In this document: piece after piece, positions 17,322 to 23,842 of the stretch
How positions within the stretch are numbered: position 1 is the stretch's first letter
Layout of the letters: each line of letters opens with the position of its first letter
DNA from: Mesorhizobium sp. B2-4-15
GTDB lineage: Bacteria > Pseudomonadota > Alphaproteobacteria > Rhizobiales > Rhizobiaceae
DNA length: 64,000 nucleotides
Assembly (NCBI RefSeq): GCF_006658505.1
Contig: NZ_VFUZ01000003.1
Span: forward strand, 1 to 64,000
Reading direction: 5' to 3'
Notes under the pieces: model-generated
What the model saw: the letters and a program-made list of their open reading frames with translations, nothing else
The model's database searches: none
What the model was told of the DNA's origin: nothing
Made by a program: the position numbers and the translations under genes

Positions 17322-17540
17322 CTAATCGAGGCGCTTGATGCGGCCCTTCTCGAGGCGGAATACTCCGGCATTGCCGCCTTGTTTCTCAAAATCGGTCTGC
17401 AATTCATCCCAGGTGCCAAGGTGCTCCCCACAGTCGGCACACAGGATCCGGGTCTCGGGTCGCGCATCATGCGGTATTCTCAGCCGGATGGTAAGGCAAT
17501 AAGGGCACTCCAGCCGGTGATCGAGAAATTCTTGCGACAT
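17322..17540 (-). CDS. 72-residue zinc-ribbon protein (copy 1)
   Basis: From the ATG at 17540 the protein has 72 residues with two CxxC knuckles, ECPYCLTIRL near residue 12 and CADCGEHLG near 34. The C-terminal segment is GTWDELQTDFEKQGG ending in KGRIKRLD. The cysteine spacing suggests a treble-clef or zinc-ribbon fold. A second gene of exactly the same length at 19559-19777 is about two-thirds identical. The open frame extends upstream to 18041 but without coding-like composition. Function unknown; the basic tail may bind nucleic acid or a protein partner. Confidence 0.75.
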   Translation of the reverse strand: MSQEFLDHRLECPYCLTIRLRIPHDARPETRILCADCGEHLGTWDELQTDFEKQGGNAGVFRLEKGRIKRLD

Positions 17541-18068
17541 CGCACAGCCCTCCTCGCTATCAGACCCCGCGTATCGACGCTTCGGGAAGATCCGTTGGAT
17601 TGGGGGTCGTGGAATGGAAAGGTTGGCCAGCATCTCAACAGATCGCTGCGTCTGATGCAACTCACTCCTGCCAGGCCTTGCCTCGCGATCCTCTTCAGCG
17701 CTGTCGCCTTCTCGATTTCCGTCTGCCGCTGGATATCCGGACGATAAGACCAAGTGCCGCCGCCGCGGGCGCGCGTTTGGCGTCGCGGGGCCGTGCTCCT
17801 GGCTGGGCCTGGTTCTTTCGAACCGCCAGGCGACAACGGTCGATTTGATCGATTGCGCCGCTGATCGCTGAGGTACGTTCGGCGCAGGCGGCCTCAATGG
17901 CGATTCCAGGTCTATTTGTTCGGGATTGCATGATGCCGTCCGCTGGGTCGAAGCCCAGCCACTCCGGCGCACCACAGTAAGCGCCGCAACCCGCCGACGG
18001 CAAGATCGCAATGTTAGATCCTCGCGCCACAACAGGGGCAAGAGCCTCGTAAATCGTTCTTTGTAACG
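17541..18068. other. Stretch between zinc ribbon and 66-residue hypothetical
   Basis: I see no supportable gene. A leftward frame at 17695-18030 contains a somewhat protein-like segment around RPGIAIEAACAERTSAISGA but has no good start signal. It could be a degraded gene. The region must contain the promoter for the leftward zinc-ribbon gene. Confidence 0.4.
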
Positions 18069-18269
18069 TCAGGTACTGTATCTGACTTCAAGAGCGTCAG
18101 CTATTCGCTCGCAAAGCAACTCCCCCGTTACTACATTTATATGAAGGCACAGGCGCTCTCCTCGATTGCCAACGAGAATTATCGCGATGCCTTCATCTGT
18201 GTAGTCGGCACCCGATTCAACATCCACCAGCCTGAAATTGCGAGGGACTTTACCCGGATCGGTGGACAT
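18069..18269 (-). CDS. Small hypothetical protein, 66 residues
   Basis: The frame begins with an ATG at 18269 preceded by GGGG and encodes a soluble, mostly beta protein (FRLVDVESGADY, IAIILVGNRGERLCLHINVV) ending in a helix. Composition is natural and unlike the shadow frames around it. No family is recognised and no neighbour suggests a role. The downstream end lies 28 bp from the frame at 18041, on the same strand. Confidence 0.5.
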   Translation of the reverse strand: MSTDPGKVPRNFRLVDVESGADYTDEGIAIILVGNRGERLCLHINVVTGELLCERIADALEVRYST

Positions 18270-18435
18270 ATTCGCACCCCATCGGCGGCTATTCGGCAGC
18301 TGACTTTCGGATTATCCCACGTCAAGCCCTGCCATTGCAATGAGACGGACGATCAAGGAACTGAACGTTTGAATCGTGCCGTATCCGAGCCGGCAAAAAC
18401 ACCTCGCAATGACCAACTCGTCATAGACCCAGGGA

Positions 18436-18981
18436 TCACTTCAATATCCTTTGTTTTCGCTGAAAGGCCTTGGCACCCTTGATGAGTGACTTGATCGCCT
18501 CGCCGGCGTCCTGCCAGCCTTTCAGCTTGATTGTCTTGCCCGTGCCCACCACGGAGAACAAGAAGAACTGCTCTATCTCCTCGCGCAAATCCTGCGGCAC
18601 ATGGTCGACGGCGATGGGCTCGTCGAGGGCGTCCTCCTTGCGCGGGCAGAAAATATAGCGATCGTTCCTGAACACGGTCCCGTGCGGATCCTTCTGCCTC
18701 ACCCGCAGCGCACCGAGCAGGTCGCATCGGATGACCACGCCTGGGGCCGTGGCCGCCTGGTGGATCACCATGCCGTCAAGCGGATCACCGTCATCGCCGA
18801 GGGTGGAGGGTACGAAGCCCCAATCATACGGGTATGTGTTGCCGACCGGCAGCGGCCTTGAATATTGGAAGACACCCGTCTTCGGCTCGTAAGCGAGCTT
18901 TGCCGCTGCTCCCCTTGGCGTTTCGATCACGACGCGAAACAGGTTCCGGGTCTTCGTCGGTAGTTTCAAGAAATTTGTCAT
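18436..18981 (-). CDS. ppa: Inorganic pyrophosphatase (family I)
   Basis: From the ATG at 18981 the protein has 181 residues, the usual length for soluble family I pyrophosphatases, which hydrolyse PPi to phosphate with Mg2+. The signature DDGDPLDGMV near residue 60 carries the metal-binding aspartates. TYPYDWGFVPSTL before it matches the usual YPxNYGFIP segment with Trp in place of Tyr. It is divergent from typical Ppa and may be a second, accessory copy. An in-frame ATG at 18987 is an alternative start. It is monocistronic, divergent from a small membrane protein gene. Confidence 0.85.
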   Translation of the reverse strand: MTNFLKLPTKTRNLFRVVIETPRGAAAKLAYEPKTGVFQYSRPLPVGNTYPYDWGFVPSTLGDDGDPLDGMVIHQAATAPGVVIRCDLLGALRVRQKDPHGTVFRNDRYIFCPRKEDALDEPIAVDHVPQDLREEIEQFFLFSVVGTGKTIKLKGWQDAGEAIKSLIKGAKAFQRKQRILK

Positions 18982-19109
18982 AGCCATACATCCGAGAGCG
19001 CCATCGCAATAGCACGCGCGACGAAGCAAAAGGTTCCCGTTCTGCCAGCCGACAAATGGAACCAGCTTTGAAAGCGGATGTTCAACATTGCAGCGAAAGG
19101 GAGAGTTTG

Positions 19110-19343
19110 ATGGCTAAGGTTTCGCCGCATGCGCTGAAAGGCGCCGGCTACGTGATTTCAACCATAAGCGTCATATTGCTGGCGGTGGTCAGTTGGAAAG
19201 GTGCCTCGCAAGATCCGATGCTTGCCGCATGCCTGTTTTGTGGTGCCGCAACCTCGATAGCTGGCATGTGCTGCCGCTGGACTTCCTATGCGATCGAAAA
19301 GCGCCGGAAGCGCATGCAAAGGGATGCTTTGGGGAGTGGATGA
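19110..19343 (+). CDS. Small two-helix membrane protein
   Basis: The ATG at 19110 follows GGGAGAG and encodes 77 residues. Two hydrophobic helices (about 13-32 and 39-58) are followed by a strongly basic tail, EKRRKRMQRD. No family is recognised. A longer reading from 19056 lacks a ribosome binding site. It diverges from the pyrophosphatase gene. Confidence 0.6.
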   Translation: MAKVSPHALKGAGYVISTISVILLAVVSWKGASQDPMLAACLFCGAATSIAGMCCRWTSYAIEKRRKRMQRDALGSG

Positions 19344-19558
19344 CCTTTAGTCGATCTCAATGACTCCGCGCGCCGGCGCAGCCAGTTGCCGCTGCCGTGC
19401 CCGTGATCCAAAGGTGCCAAAGCGCCTGAAAATACATCGCCGACAAGGGCATGAATGGCTTGTTGATTGCCAGGGCGCTCGCCCACGATGGGCACCACCG
19501 ACGCCCTTGTCTTTTCTCGCTCGCCCGATAGTCTCTTCGGGGCGTTCTGAAGGCAGCC

Positions 19559-19777
19559 ATGGCCAGCGAATATCTGAACCACCTTTTGGAGTGCCCCTTT
19601 TGCGGCACTATCCGGTTGCGGATTCCCAGCGATGCCCAGCCGCTGACGCCGATCACTTGCGCTGATTGCGGCAAATATCTCGGCACATGGGATGAGTTGC
19701 AAACCGATTTCGAGCTGCAAGGCGGCACGGATGGCGTGTTCCGTCTCGACAAGGGGCGCATCAAGAAGCTCGACTAA
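19559..19777 (+). CDS. 72-residue zinc-ribbon protein (copy 2)
   Basis: This is the paralog of the gene at 17322-17540. It has the same length, knuckles ECPFCGTIRL and CADCGKYLG, the same GTWDELQTDFELQGG block and basic end KGRIKKLD. It starts at an ATG shortly after a weak AGGCAGCC site. A two-hairpin repeat begins immediately after the stop codon. Zinc binding is inferred from the four cysteines; the cellular role is unknown. Confidence 0.78.
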   Translation: MASEYLNHLLECPFCGTIRLRIPSDAQPLTPITCADCGKYLGTWDELQTDFELQGGTDGVFRLDKGRIKKLD

Positions 19778-19877
19778 AGCGCGTCGCGTCGAAACGGATT
19801 CATGCGACGCGCTTCAGGTCTTTGTTTTTACGCATGTCGTTCTCCCAAAACCGAGGTCACTTTTGGGCGACATGCGT
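19778..19877. repeat. RIME-like two-hairpin intergenic repeat
   Basis: Two hairpins lie side by side. The first pairs AGCGCGTCGC (19778-19787) with GCGACGCGCT (19804-19813). The second pairs ACGCATGTCG (19830-19839) with CGACATGCGT (19868-19877), with an inner CCCAAAA/TTTTGGG stem. Size, two-palindrome layout and the TTTTGGGCGACATGCG end match what I recall of rhizobial RIME elements. It starts on the base after the zinc-ribbon stop codon and may act as its transcription terminator. Confidence 0.75.
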
Positions 19878-19931
19878 TAACCCGGAAAGAGCATCTCCGC
19901 TCGCTCGTGTGAGGTGAGCGCCCATCCATTT

Positions 19932-20036
19932 TCAGCCTGTCGTAAGGCTGACGAGCAACACGGCCACCAGGATCGATAACGGCACCGCCATGAACAGTGC
20001 TGCCTCCAGAAGACGGGTTTCCTTGTCTCTGAACAT
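19932..20036 (-). CDS. Tiny membrane peptide, 34 residues
   Basis: A 34-codon frame from the ATG at 20036 encodes a charged N-terminus (MFRDKETRLLEAAL) followed by one hydrophobic helix, MAVPLSILVAVLLVSLTTG. GAGG lies about ten bases upstream. Single-helix proteins of this size often tune membrane enzymes. A similar tiny frame lies upstream on the same strand. Confidence 0.4.
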   Translation of the reverse strand: MFRDKETRLLEAALFMAVPLSILVAVLLVSLTTG

Positions 20037-20182
20037 CAGGCCAAAACCTCACATCTCGGTGTGTATGCCGGGAATTGAGGGTTCGCTCGCCGCATGGGAG
20101 CGGCGTGCGAACCCTATCGGCGCAGGAAGGGACGTTAGCTGCGCCAATCTGCAAAACCTTCGTGGTCGCTTCTCCTGAAGGG

Positions 20183-20275
20183 TCAACTGAGGGCAATACC
20201 AACCACCATGAAGGTGATGGCCACGGCGAATATTGGTGCGAGCAACCAGCGCGCTTGTCCGACACTCCTATCCAT
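20183..20275 (-). CDS. Tiny membrane peptide, 30 residues
   Basis: The ATG at 20275 has an excellent GGGAGGAAG ribosome binding site six bases upstream. The 30-codon frame encodes a basic N-terminus and one membrane helix (WLLAPIFAVAITFMVVGIAL). The strong translation signal together with a clean helix makes a real product likely. No family is recognised. Confidence 0.55.
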   Translation of the reverse strand: MDRSVGQARWLLAPIFAVAITFMVVGIALS

Positions 20276-20489
20276 CAACTTCCTCCCACAAACTTGCAGC
20301 GAACAACGACCGCAAAAGGTGGCTGTTCCCGCTAAGGGGTTTGGCAGGACTTTTGCGTTTCGCGATTGGACCTAAGTCCGATGTCCGCCCGACCGAAGCC
20401 CTAACTCGGGAACGTTTGTCCCCGGGCCAAGTTCGGTCCGGGCGCGGCAACGGCAGTCGTACCGCGCTTATTTTGCGAAGGAGGAACTC

Positions 20490-20786
20490 ATGAGAATGCA
20501 TCTTGCCGCCGCCGCTGCGGCCCTGTTGCTAGCAGGTATTGGCGCAGCCGCGGCGGAGGACGTCGTCATCCAGCCCGAGCAGGAAACAGTCATCAAGGAA
20601 TATGTGAAGAAGCAGCCGCTGGCTTCAGTGAAGGTTCCTGGTGTGGAACTCAACGTCGGCACGGCTTTGCCCGATACCGTCGAACTCCACGAAGTTCCCA
20701 ATGTCAAATATCGCTACACCGTGATCGACAACCGAACGGTTGTCGTCGATCCGAGCACCCGCAAGGTCGTCAAGATCATCCAGTAG
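20490..20786 (+). CDS. DUF1236 exported protein
   Basis: The 98-residue protein follows a GGAGGAA site. It has a signal peptide ending near residue 22 (AAAA-ED). The mature part contains VIKEYVKKQPLASVKVPGVE and ends VVVDPSTRKVVKIIQ, the DUF1236 pattern found in many rhizobial periplasmic proteins. Function unknown. It is monocistronic, followed by a GC-rich hairpin. Confidence 0.82.
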   Translation: MRMHLAAAAAALLLAGIGAAAAEDVVIQPEQETVIKEYVKKQPLASVKVPGVELNVGTALPDTVELHEVPNVKYRYTVIDNRTVVVDPSTRKVVKIIQ

Positions 20787-20806
20787 GGGCGATCGCAGCA
20801 TTTGGC

Positions 20807-20828
20807 CCGCCGCCCGGCGAGGCGGCGG
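20807..20828 (+). terminator. GC-rich hairpin after the DUF1236 gene
   Basis: CCGCCGCC and GGCGGCGG form an 8-bp stem with a six-base loop, 21 bp past the stop codon. No T-run follows. Confidence 0.5.
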
Positions 20829-20901
20829 ACCGGATCCACAAAAACTTCAACATGGTGTGAGAACTTGGATGCCGCTCTCCGCAGCATTGCTGACTTGCAA
20901 A

Positions 20902-21117
20902 ATGACGTTCGAATGTCCCGAATGCGGTTTCGCATTCGTAAAGCACGGTAGCTGGTTTCAGAGTGTTTCGTGGTATGAGTGCGAGGGTTGTCGACGCCGG
21001 ATCCGGATCACCTATCCCGACAAACTCAAACTCTTCGCCAGGTATCAGCAGGCGCCGGACCCGACGACACAGCGTCCCGGACTGCGGCACAGAATGGACG
21101 TGGCAACTACCCGATGA
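20902..21117 (+). CDS. Small zinc-finger-like protein
   Basis: From the ATG at 20902 the protein has 71 residues with two CxxC knuckles, FECPECGFAF near residue 4 and YECEGCRRRI near 28, about 20 residues apart. It is followed by a basic segment and a probably disordered tail. This is a third small four-cysteine protein in the neighbourhood but not a close relative of the 72-residue pair. An upstream ATG at 20869 would add eleven residues. Function unknown. Confidence 0.6.
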   Translation: MTFECPECGFAFVKHGSWFQSVSWYECEGCRRRIRITYPDKLKLFARYQQAPDPTTQRPGLRHRMDVATTR

Positions 21118-21171
21118 AGTAAATGACGAACCGGCTTTCGCGCAATTTGCATCGCAAACCGACGCCTGGGG

Positions 21172-21420
21172 GTGCGTCAAGGTTTCGCCCAACCCTGGCA
21201 GGACGCTTTGACTTCTGAAAATGCCATCGATCTCGGTCCCCACTCCGTCGAAGTTACCGGAAACATGGGCGAATGGTTTGTCCGCCTTGTACGCGGCGGG
21301 AAAAGTTACATCCTGGTTTTTGAACTCGAATCTTGTGCCCGCGCCTATGCGGAGGGCCAGCGAGCGGCTCTGGTCCGCCATCGAAGGCCGCCTCGCAGGT
21401 CAGGAGCGGTCGGCGACTGA
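21172..21420 (+). CDS. Small hypothetical protein
   Basis: The frame encodes up to 82 residues from a GTG at 21172; a TTG at 21208 would give 70. The segment GEWFVRLVRGGKSYILVFEL followed by ESCARAYAEGQRAAL looks like a two-strand plus helix fold that I associate with small rhizobial hypotheticals. The basic C-terminal end is probably disordered. No ribosome binding site is strong, so the start is unsure. Confidence 0.45.
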   Translation: MRQGFAQPWQDALTSENAIDLGPHSVEVTGNMGEWFVRLVRGGKSYILVFELESCARAYAEGQRAALVRHRRPPRRSGAVGD

Positions 21421-21444
21421 CATCGGGGGCAGGCAGGCTTCTCC

Positions 21445-22035
21445 TCAACGTGCGCTTAACGCAACCATGCGGTCGAGCGCTGCCGACAGGCCGTTGAGCG
21501 ACACCGGAAATGTCAGCGGGGTCTCGGCGGCGGTGGTGACATTGAGCTTCAGCACCGAGCCTACCTTCATCTTTCCAAGCGTCGGCCGATCAATGGGAAA
21601 CACCACGATGCAGCCCGTTGGCAGGCAGGTCCTCAATCGCTGCTGCGCCATCGGCGGCTGATCGTCGATCTGAGGCGTCACGCCCGGATCGAACAAGATG
21701 CCGAAGGGCAGCAGCAACGTTCCAATCAACCCACCCTTCTGCCCCACGCGCAACTCCACGGCCAGAAGCCTCTGGCCGTTTTTCTGCGTCTGGTCCTGTG
21801 TGACCGTGCAGACCCGGGCATTGTCCTGCATGCTGCAGGCCAGCTGCCAGTCCTGATAGGTTTCCTGCAGCGACGACGCGCCGTTTGGAAGCGAACCCTG
21901 CTGTTGCTGTTGCTGCGCCAGAGCAGCCGGCACCAAAGCAGCGAAGGCAACCGCGCTGATGGCGGCCGCCTTCGGGAAAACATGTCTATGAACCAAGGAT
22001 TGCGACTTTCTCTTTCGTCGAAGGGACACCGTCAA
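21445..22035 (-). CDS. IalB-family (invasion-associated locus B) periplasmic protein, copy 1
   Basis: The 196-residue protein has a signal peptide ending near AALAQ (residue 41), a short glutamine run, then the IalB domain. Two cysteine pairs are visible (QLACSMQDNARVCTV and LRTCLPTGCIVVF), probably disulfides. IalB is a surface or periplasmic factor that helps Bartonella invade erythrocytes; the family is widespread in non-pathogenic rhizobia, where its role is unknown. It is the last gene of the autotransporter operon, 6 bp after the DUF4189 gene. Confidence 0.82.
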   Translation of the reverse strand: MTVSLRRKRKSQSLVHRHVFPKAAAISAVAFAALVPAALAQQQQQQGSLPNGASSLQETYQDWQLACSMQDNARVCTVTQDQTQKNGQRLLAVELRVGQKGGLIGTLLLPFGILFDPGVTPQIDDQPPMAQQRLRTCLPTGCIVVFPIDRPTLGKMKVGSVLKLNVTTAAETPLTFPVSLNGLSAALDRMVALSAR

Positions 22036-22041
22036 CCGGCG

Positions 22042-22506
22042 TCACGTACAGACCCACTCGCGGATCTTGCATTGGGCTCCCCCTGCCTCGCAGGCGCGCA
22101 AGGCGAGGTCTTCCGCTTCCCGGCGGGTCTCGGCGGAATTGACGCCCCAGGGCGTGAACCGGTTGGCTTGCTTCTCGGCCACGGCCAGCGCGCCGCAATG
22201 TTTGTAGGGAAAGCCGGTCTGGTCGTCATCATCCCAATGGCGGTGGTTGCGGAACACGGCAACGACGTTGCAAGCCTTTCCGCCCGCGTCCTCGCAATGC
22301 TTGAGCGCGATATCCATGGCCTCCTGTCTTTTGTCGGCGCCCCAGAAGAAGCCGTGGCGGACGTCGGTGCTGGAATAGGCGATCGCCGCCCAGATGCCTT
22401 TTTCCTCTTGCGGCGGCTCCAACGGTGCAACCGACAGATCGGCCGAGACGACCTGCCCGGTCCAGAGCAAGGCCATGCAGAAAGCGGCCAAAGGTCCCTG
22501 TCTCAT
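22042..22506 (-). CDS. DUF4189 exported protein
   Basis: The 154-residue protein has a cleavable signal peptide (residues 1-22). The DUF4189 domain follows, with GIWAAIAYSSTDVRHGFFWG, a helix with ALKHCEDAGGKACNVVAVF and a final cysteine pair. Cysteines are likely disulfide-bonded in the periplasm. Function unknown. It lies 39 bp after the anchored orphan gene and 6 bp before the IalB gene in the same operon. Confidence 0.78.
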   Translation of the reverse strand: MRQGPLAAFCMALLWTGQVVSADLSVAPLEPPQEEKGIWAAIAYSSTDVRHGFFWGADKRQEAMDIALKHCEDAGGKACNVVAVFRNHRHWDDDDQTGFPYKHCGALAVAEKQANRFTPWGVNSAETRREAEDLALRACEAGGAQCKIREWVCT

Positions 22507-22545
22507 CTCAGCAATCCTTTCCGCTCGCCCATCCGTTTCGTGCTC

Positions 22546-23223
22546 TCACTTGGCCGCCGACGCGATGGAAATCACCACGCAGCTGTTGCCGGTCGGCAGC
22601 AGCAGGGCTTCACCCGTGTTGCCGCCGAGTTCGTACACCTCGACCTGCCCGAGATGGTCGGTGATCTTGCTGCCCTGCGGCAGCATGGACAGGACGTCCG
22701 CGCACGGGCTGGCGAACGGCGCCACCCGCACCATCGCCCCCTCGCAGCCGGTGGCGGTGGGTGATGCGAAAACAACGCCGGCGGCCGGACCGCTATAGCG
22801 CTCCGTCGCGTAGTCCATGCCGACAAATGCCTGCACGGCATGCTTGTCGGCGGCCTGATCGTTCCACAGTGACTTGACGCTGTATTTCGTGCCGGTCGTC
22901 AAAAGCTGTCCGAGCACGGGAAAGACGGTCGAACAGGCCTGCACACCGGCCTGCTTGACGTGCTGCAGGAAAGGCGAGTCCGGCAGCGCGGGCGGCTGGG
23001 TCCCTGCCTGCGCGGCCGTCGGCGTGCCGACGAGACCGGCGATCGCGGCATAGTTCGCGGCGGCGAATCCGATGCCCATCATGGCCAGCCCCAAGAGCGC
23101 AAATCCGATGACGCGCGGCCACCGCCGCGGCGCGCGCACGGGCTCGATCACCCTTCGCCGATCCGCCTCGACATTCGGGCTGCCGCGTGTCGCGGATATG
23201 AACGGATCCTGTTGCTGGCTCAT
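22546..23223 (-). CDS. Single-helix anchored hypothetical protein
   Basis: The 225-residue protein starts with a hydrophilic, arginine-rich cytoplasmic segment. A membrane helix lies at about residues 37-60 (VIGFALLGLAMMGIGFAAAN), and a periplasmic domain of about 150 residues has four cysteines. The domain contains VKSLWNDQAADKHAVQAFVG and ends NSCVVISIASAAK. I recognise no family. Being sandwiched between two secreted-protein genes behind the autotransporter suggests a periplasmic accessory, perhaps in folding or export of the adhesin; this is inference. Confidence 0.7.
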   Translation of the reverse strand: MSQQQDPFISATRGSPNVEADRRRVIEPVRAPRRWPRVIGFALLGLAMMGIGFAAANYAAIAGLVGTPTAAQAGTQPPALPDSPFLQHVKQAGVQACSTVFPVLGQLLTTGTKYSVKSLWNDQAADKHAVQAFVGMDYATERYSGPAAGVVFASPTATGCEGAMVRVAPFASPCADVLSMLPQGSKITDHLGQVEVYELGGNTGEALLLPTGNSCVVISIASAAK

Positions 23224-23235
23224 GGCGATGCCTCG

Positions 23236-23823
23236 TTACTTGATTGGCGCAAGGGCTTCCGACAGCCCTTTGAGCGTTGCGGTCACGGTGATGGTCTGGC
23301 CGTCGACGGTTGAATAGGAGATCGCCGGCGTTGCCTTCTGCGCTATCTGCTGGCGCATCAGCGGCCCCACCGGCAGCATGCCGACACAGACCATTTCGTT
23401 GCAGCCGTCGAGATGCACGTCGATCGGCTGTTTGCCATCGAACTTCAACGACACCGGGCCGTCGCTCCTGGCGTTCGGCGCGGTCCGCACGATCATGTAC
23501 GGCTTGCCGTCCTGGGTGGCGGCAAGCGACCAGCTGAAGGCCATCTTGCCGGCTCCGTCCTCGATCACCTGCGAGACGTTGCACACCTTCTTGCGGGCCT
23601 TCAGGTTCTCGTCGCAGATCAGCGTCCAGTTCTCGAAGGGACGGATGGTGCGCTGGTATTGCCCGAGCTTCACGTCGGGAGGCACGACCACATCCGAACG
23701 CTTGATCCTGTAGGGCGAAGCCACCTGCGCGGCAGCCGGCGCCGGCCCGCCGGCAAGCGCCAGGCAGGTCAGCATGGCCACGGCAATTGCATCTAGGCCG
23801 GCATGGCCTGTTCGCCTGTCCAT
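23236..23823 (-). CDS. IalB-family (invasion-associated locus B) protein, copy 2
   Basis: The 195-residue exported protein has a signal peptide ending around AAAQ (residue 33). The IalB domain shows FENWTLICDENLKARKKVCN and a second cysteine pair in LDGCNEMVCVGM. It starts 19 bp after the autotransporter stop codon and is clearly in the same transcript. It is only distantly related to the IalB copy at 21445-22035, so the operon carries two different family members rather than a recent duplicate. Confidence 0.83.
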   Translation of the reverse strand: MDRRTGHAGLDAIAVAMLTCLALAGGPAPAAAQVASPYRIKRSDVVVPPDVKLGQYQRTIRPFENWTLICDENLKARKKVCNVSQVIEDGAGKMAFSWSLAATQDGKPYMIVRTAPNARSDGPVSLKFDGKQPIDVHLDGCNEMVCVGMLPVGPLMRQQIAQKATPAISYSTVDGQTITVTATLKGLSEALAPIK

Positions 23824-23842
23824 TCCCGCCTCAAATCCCCCT

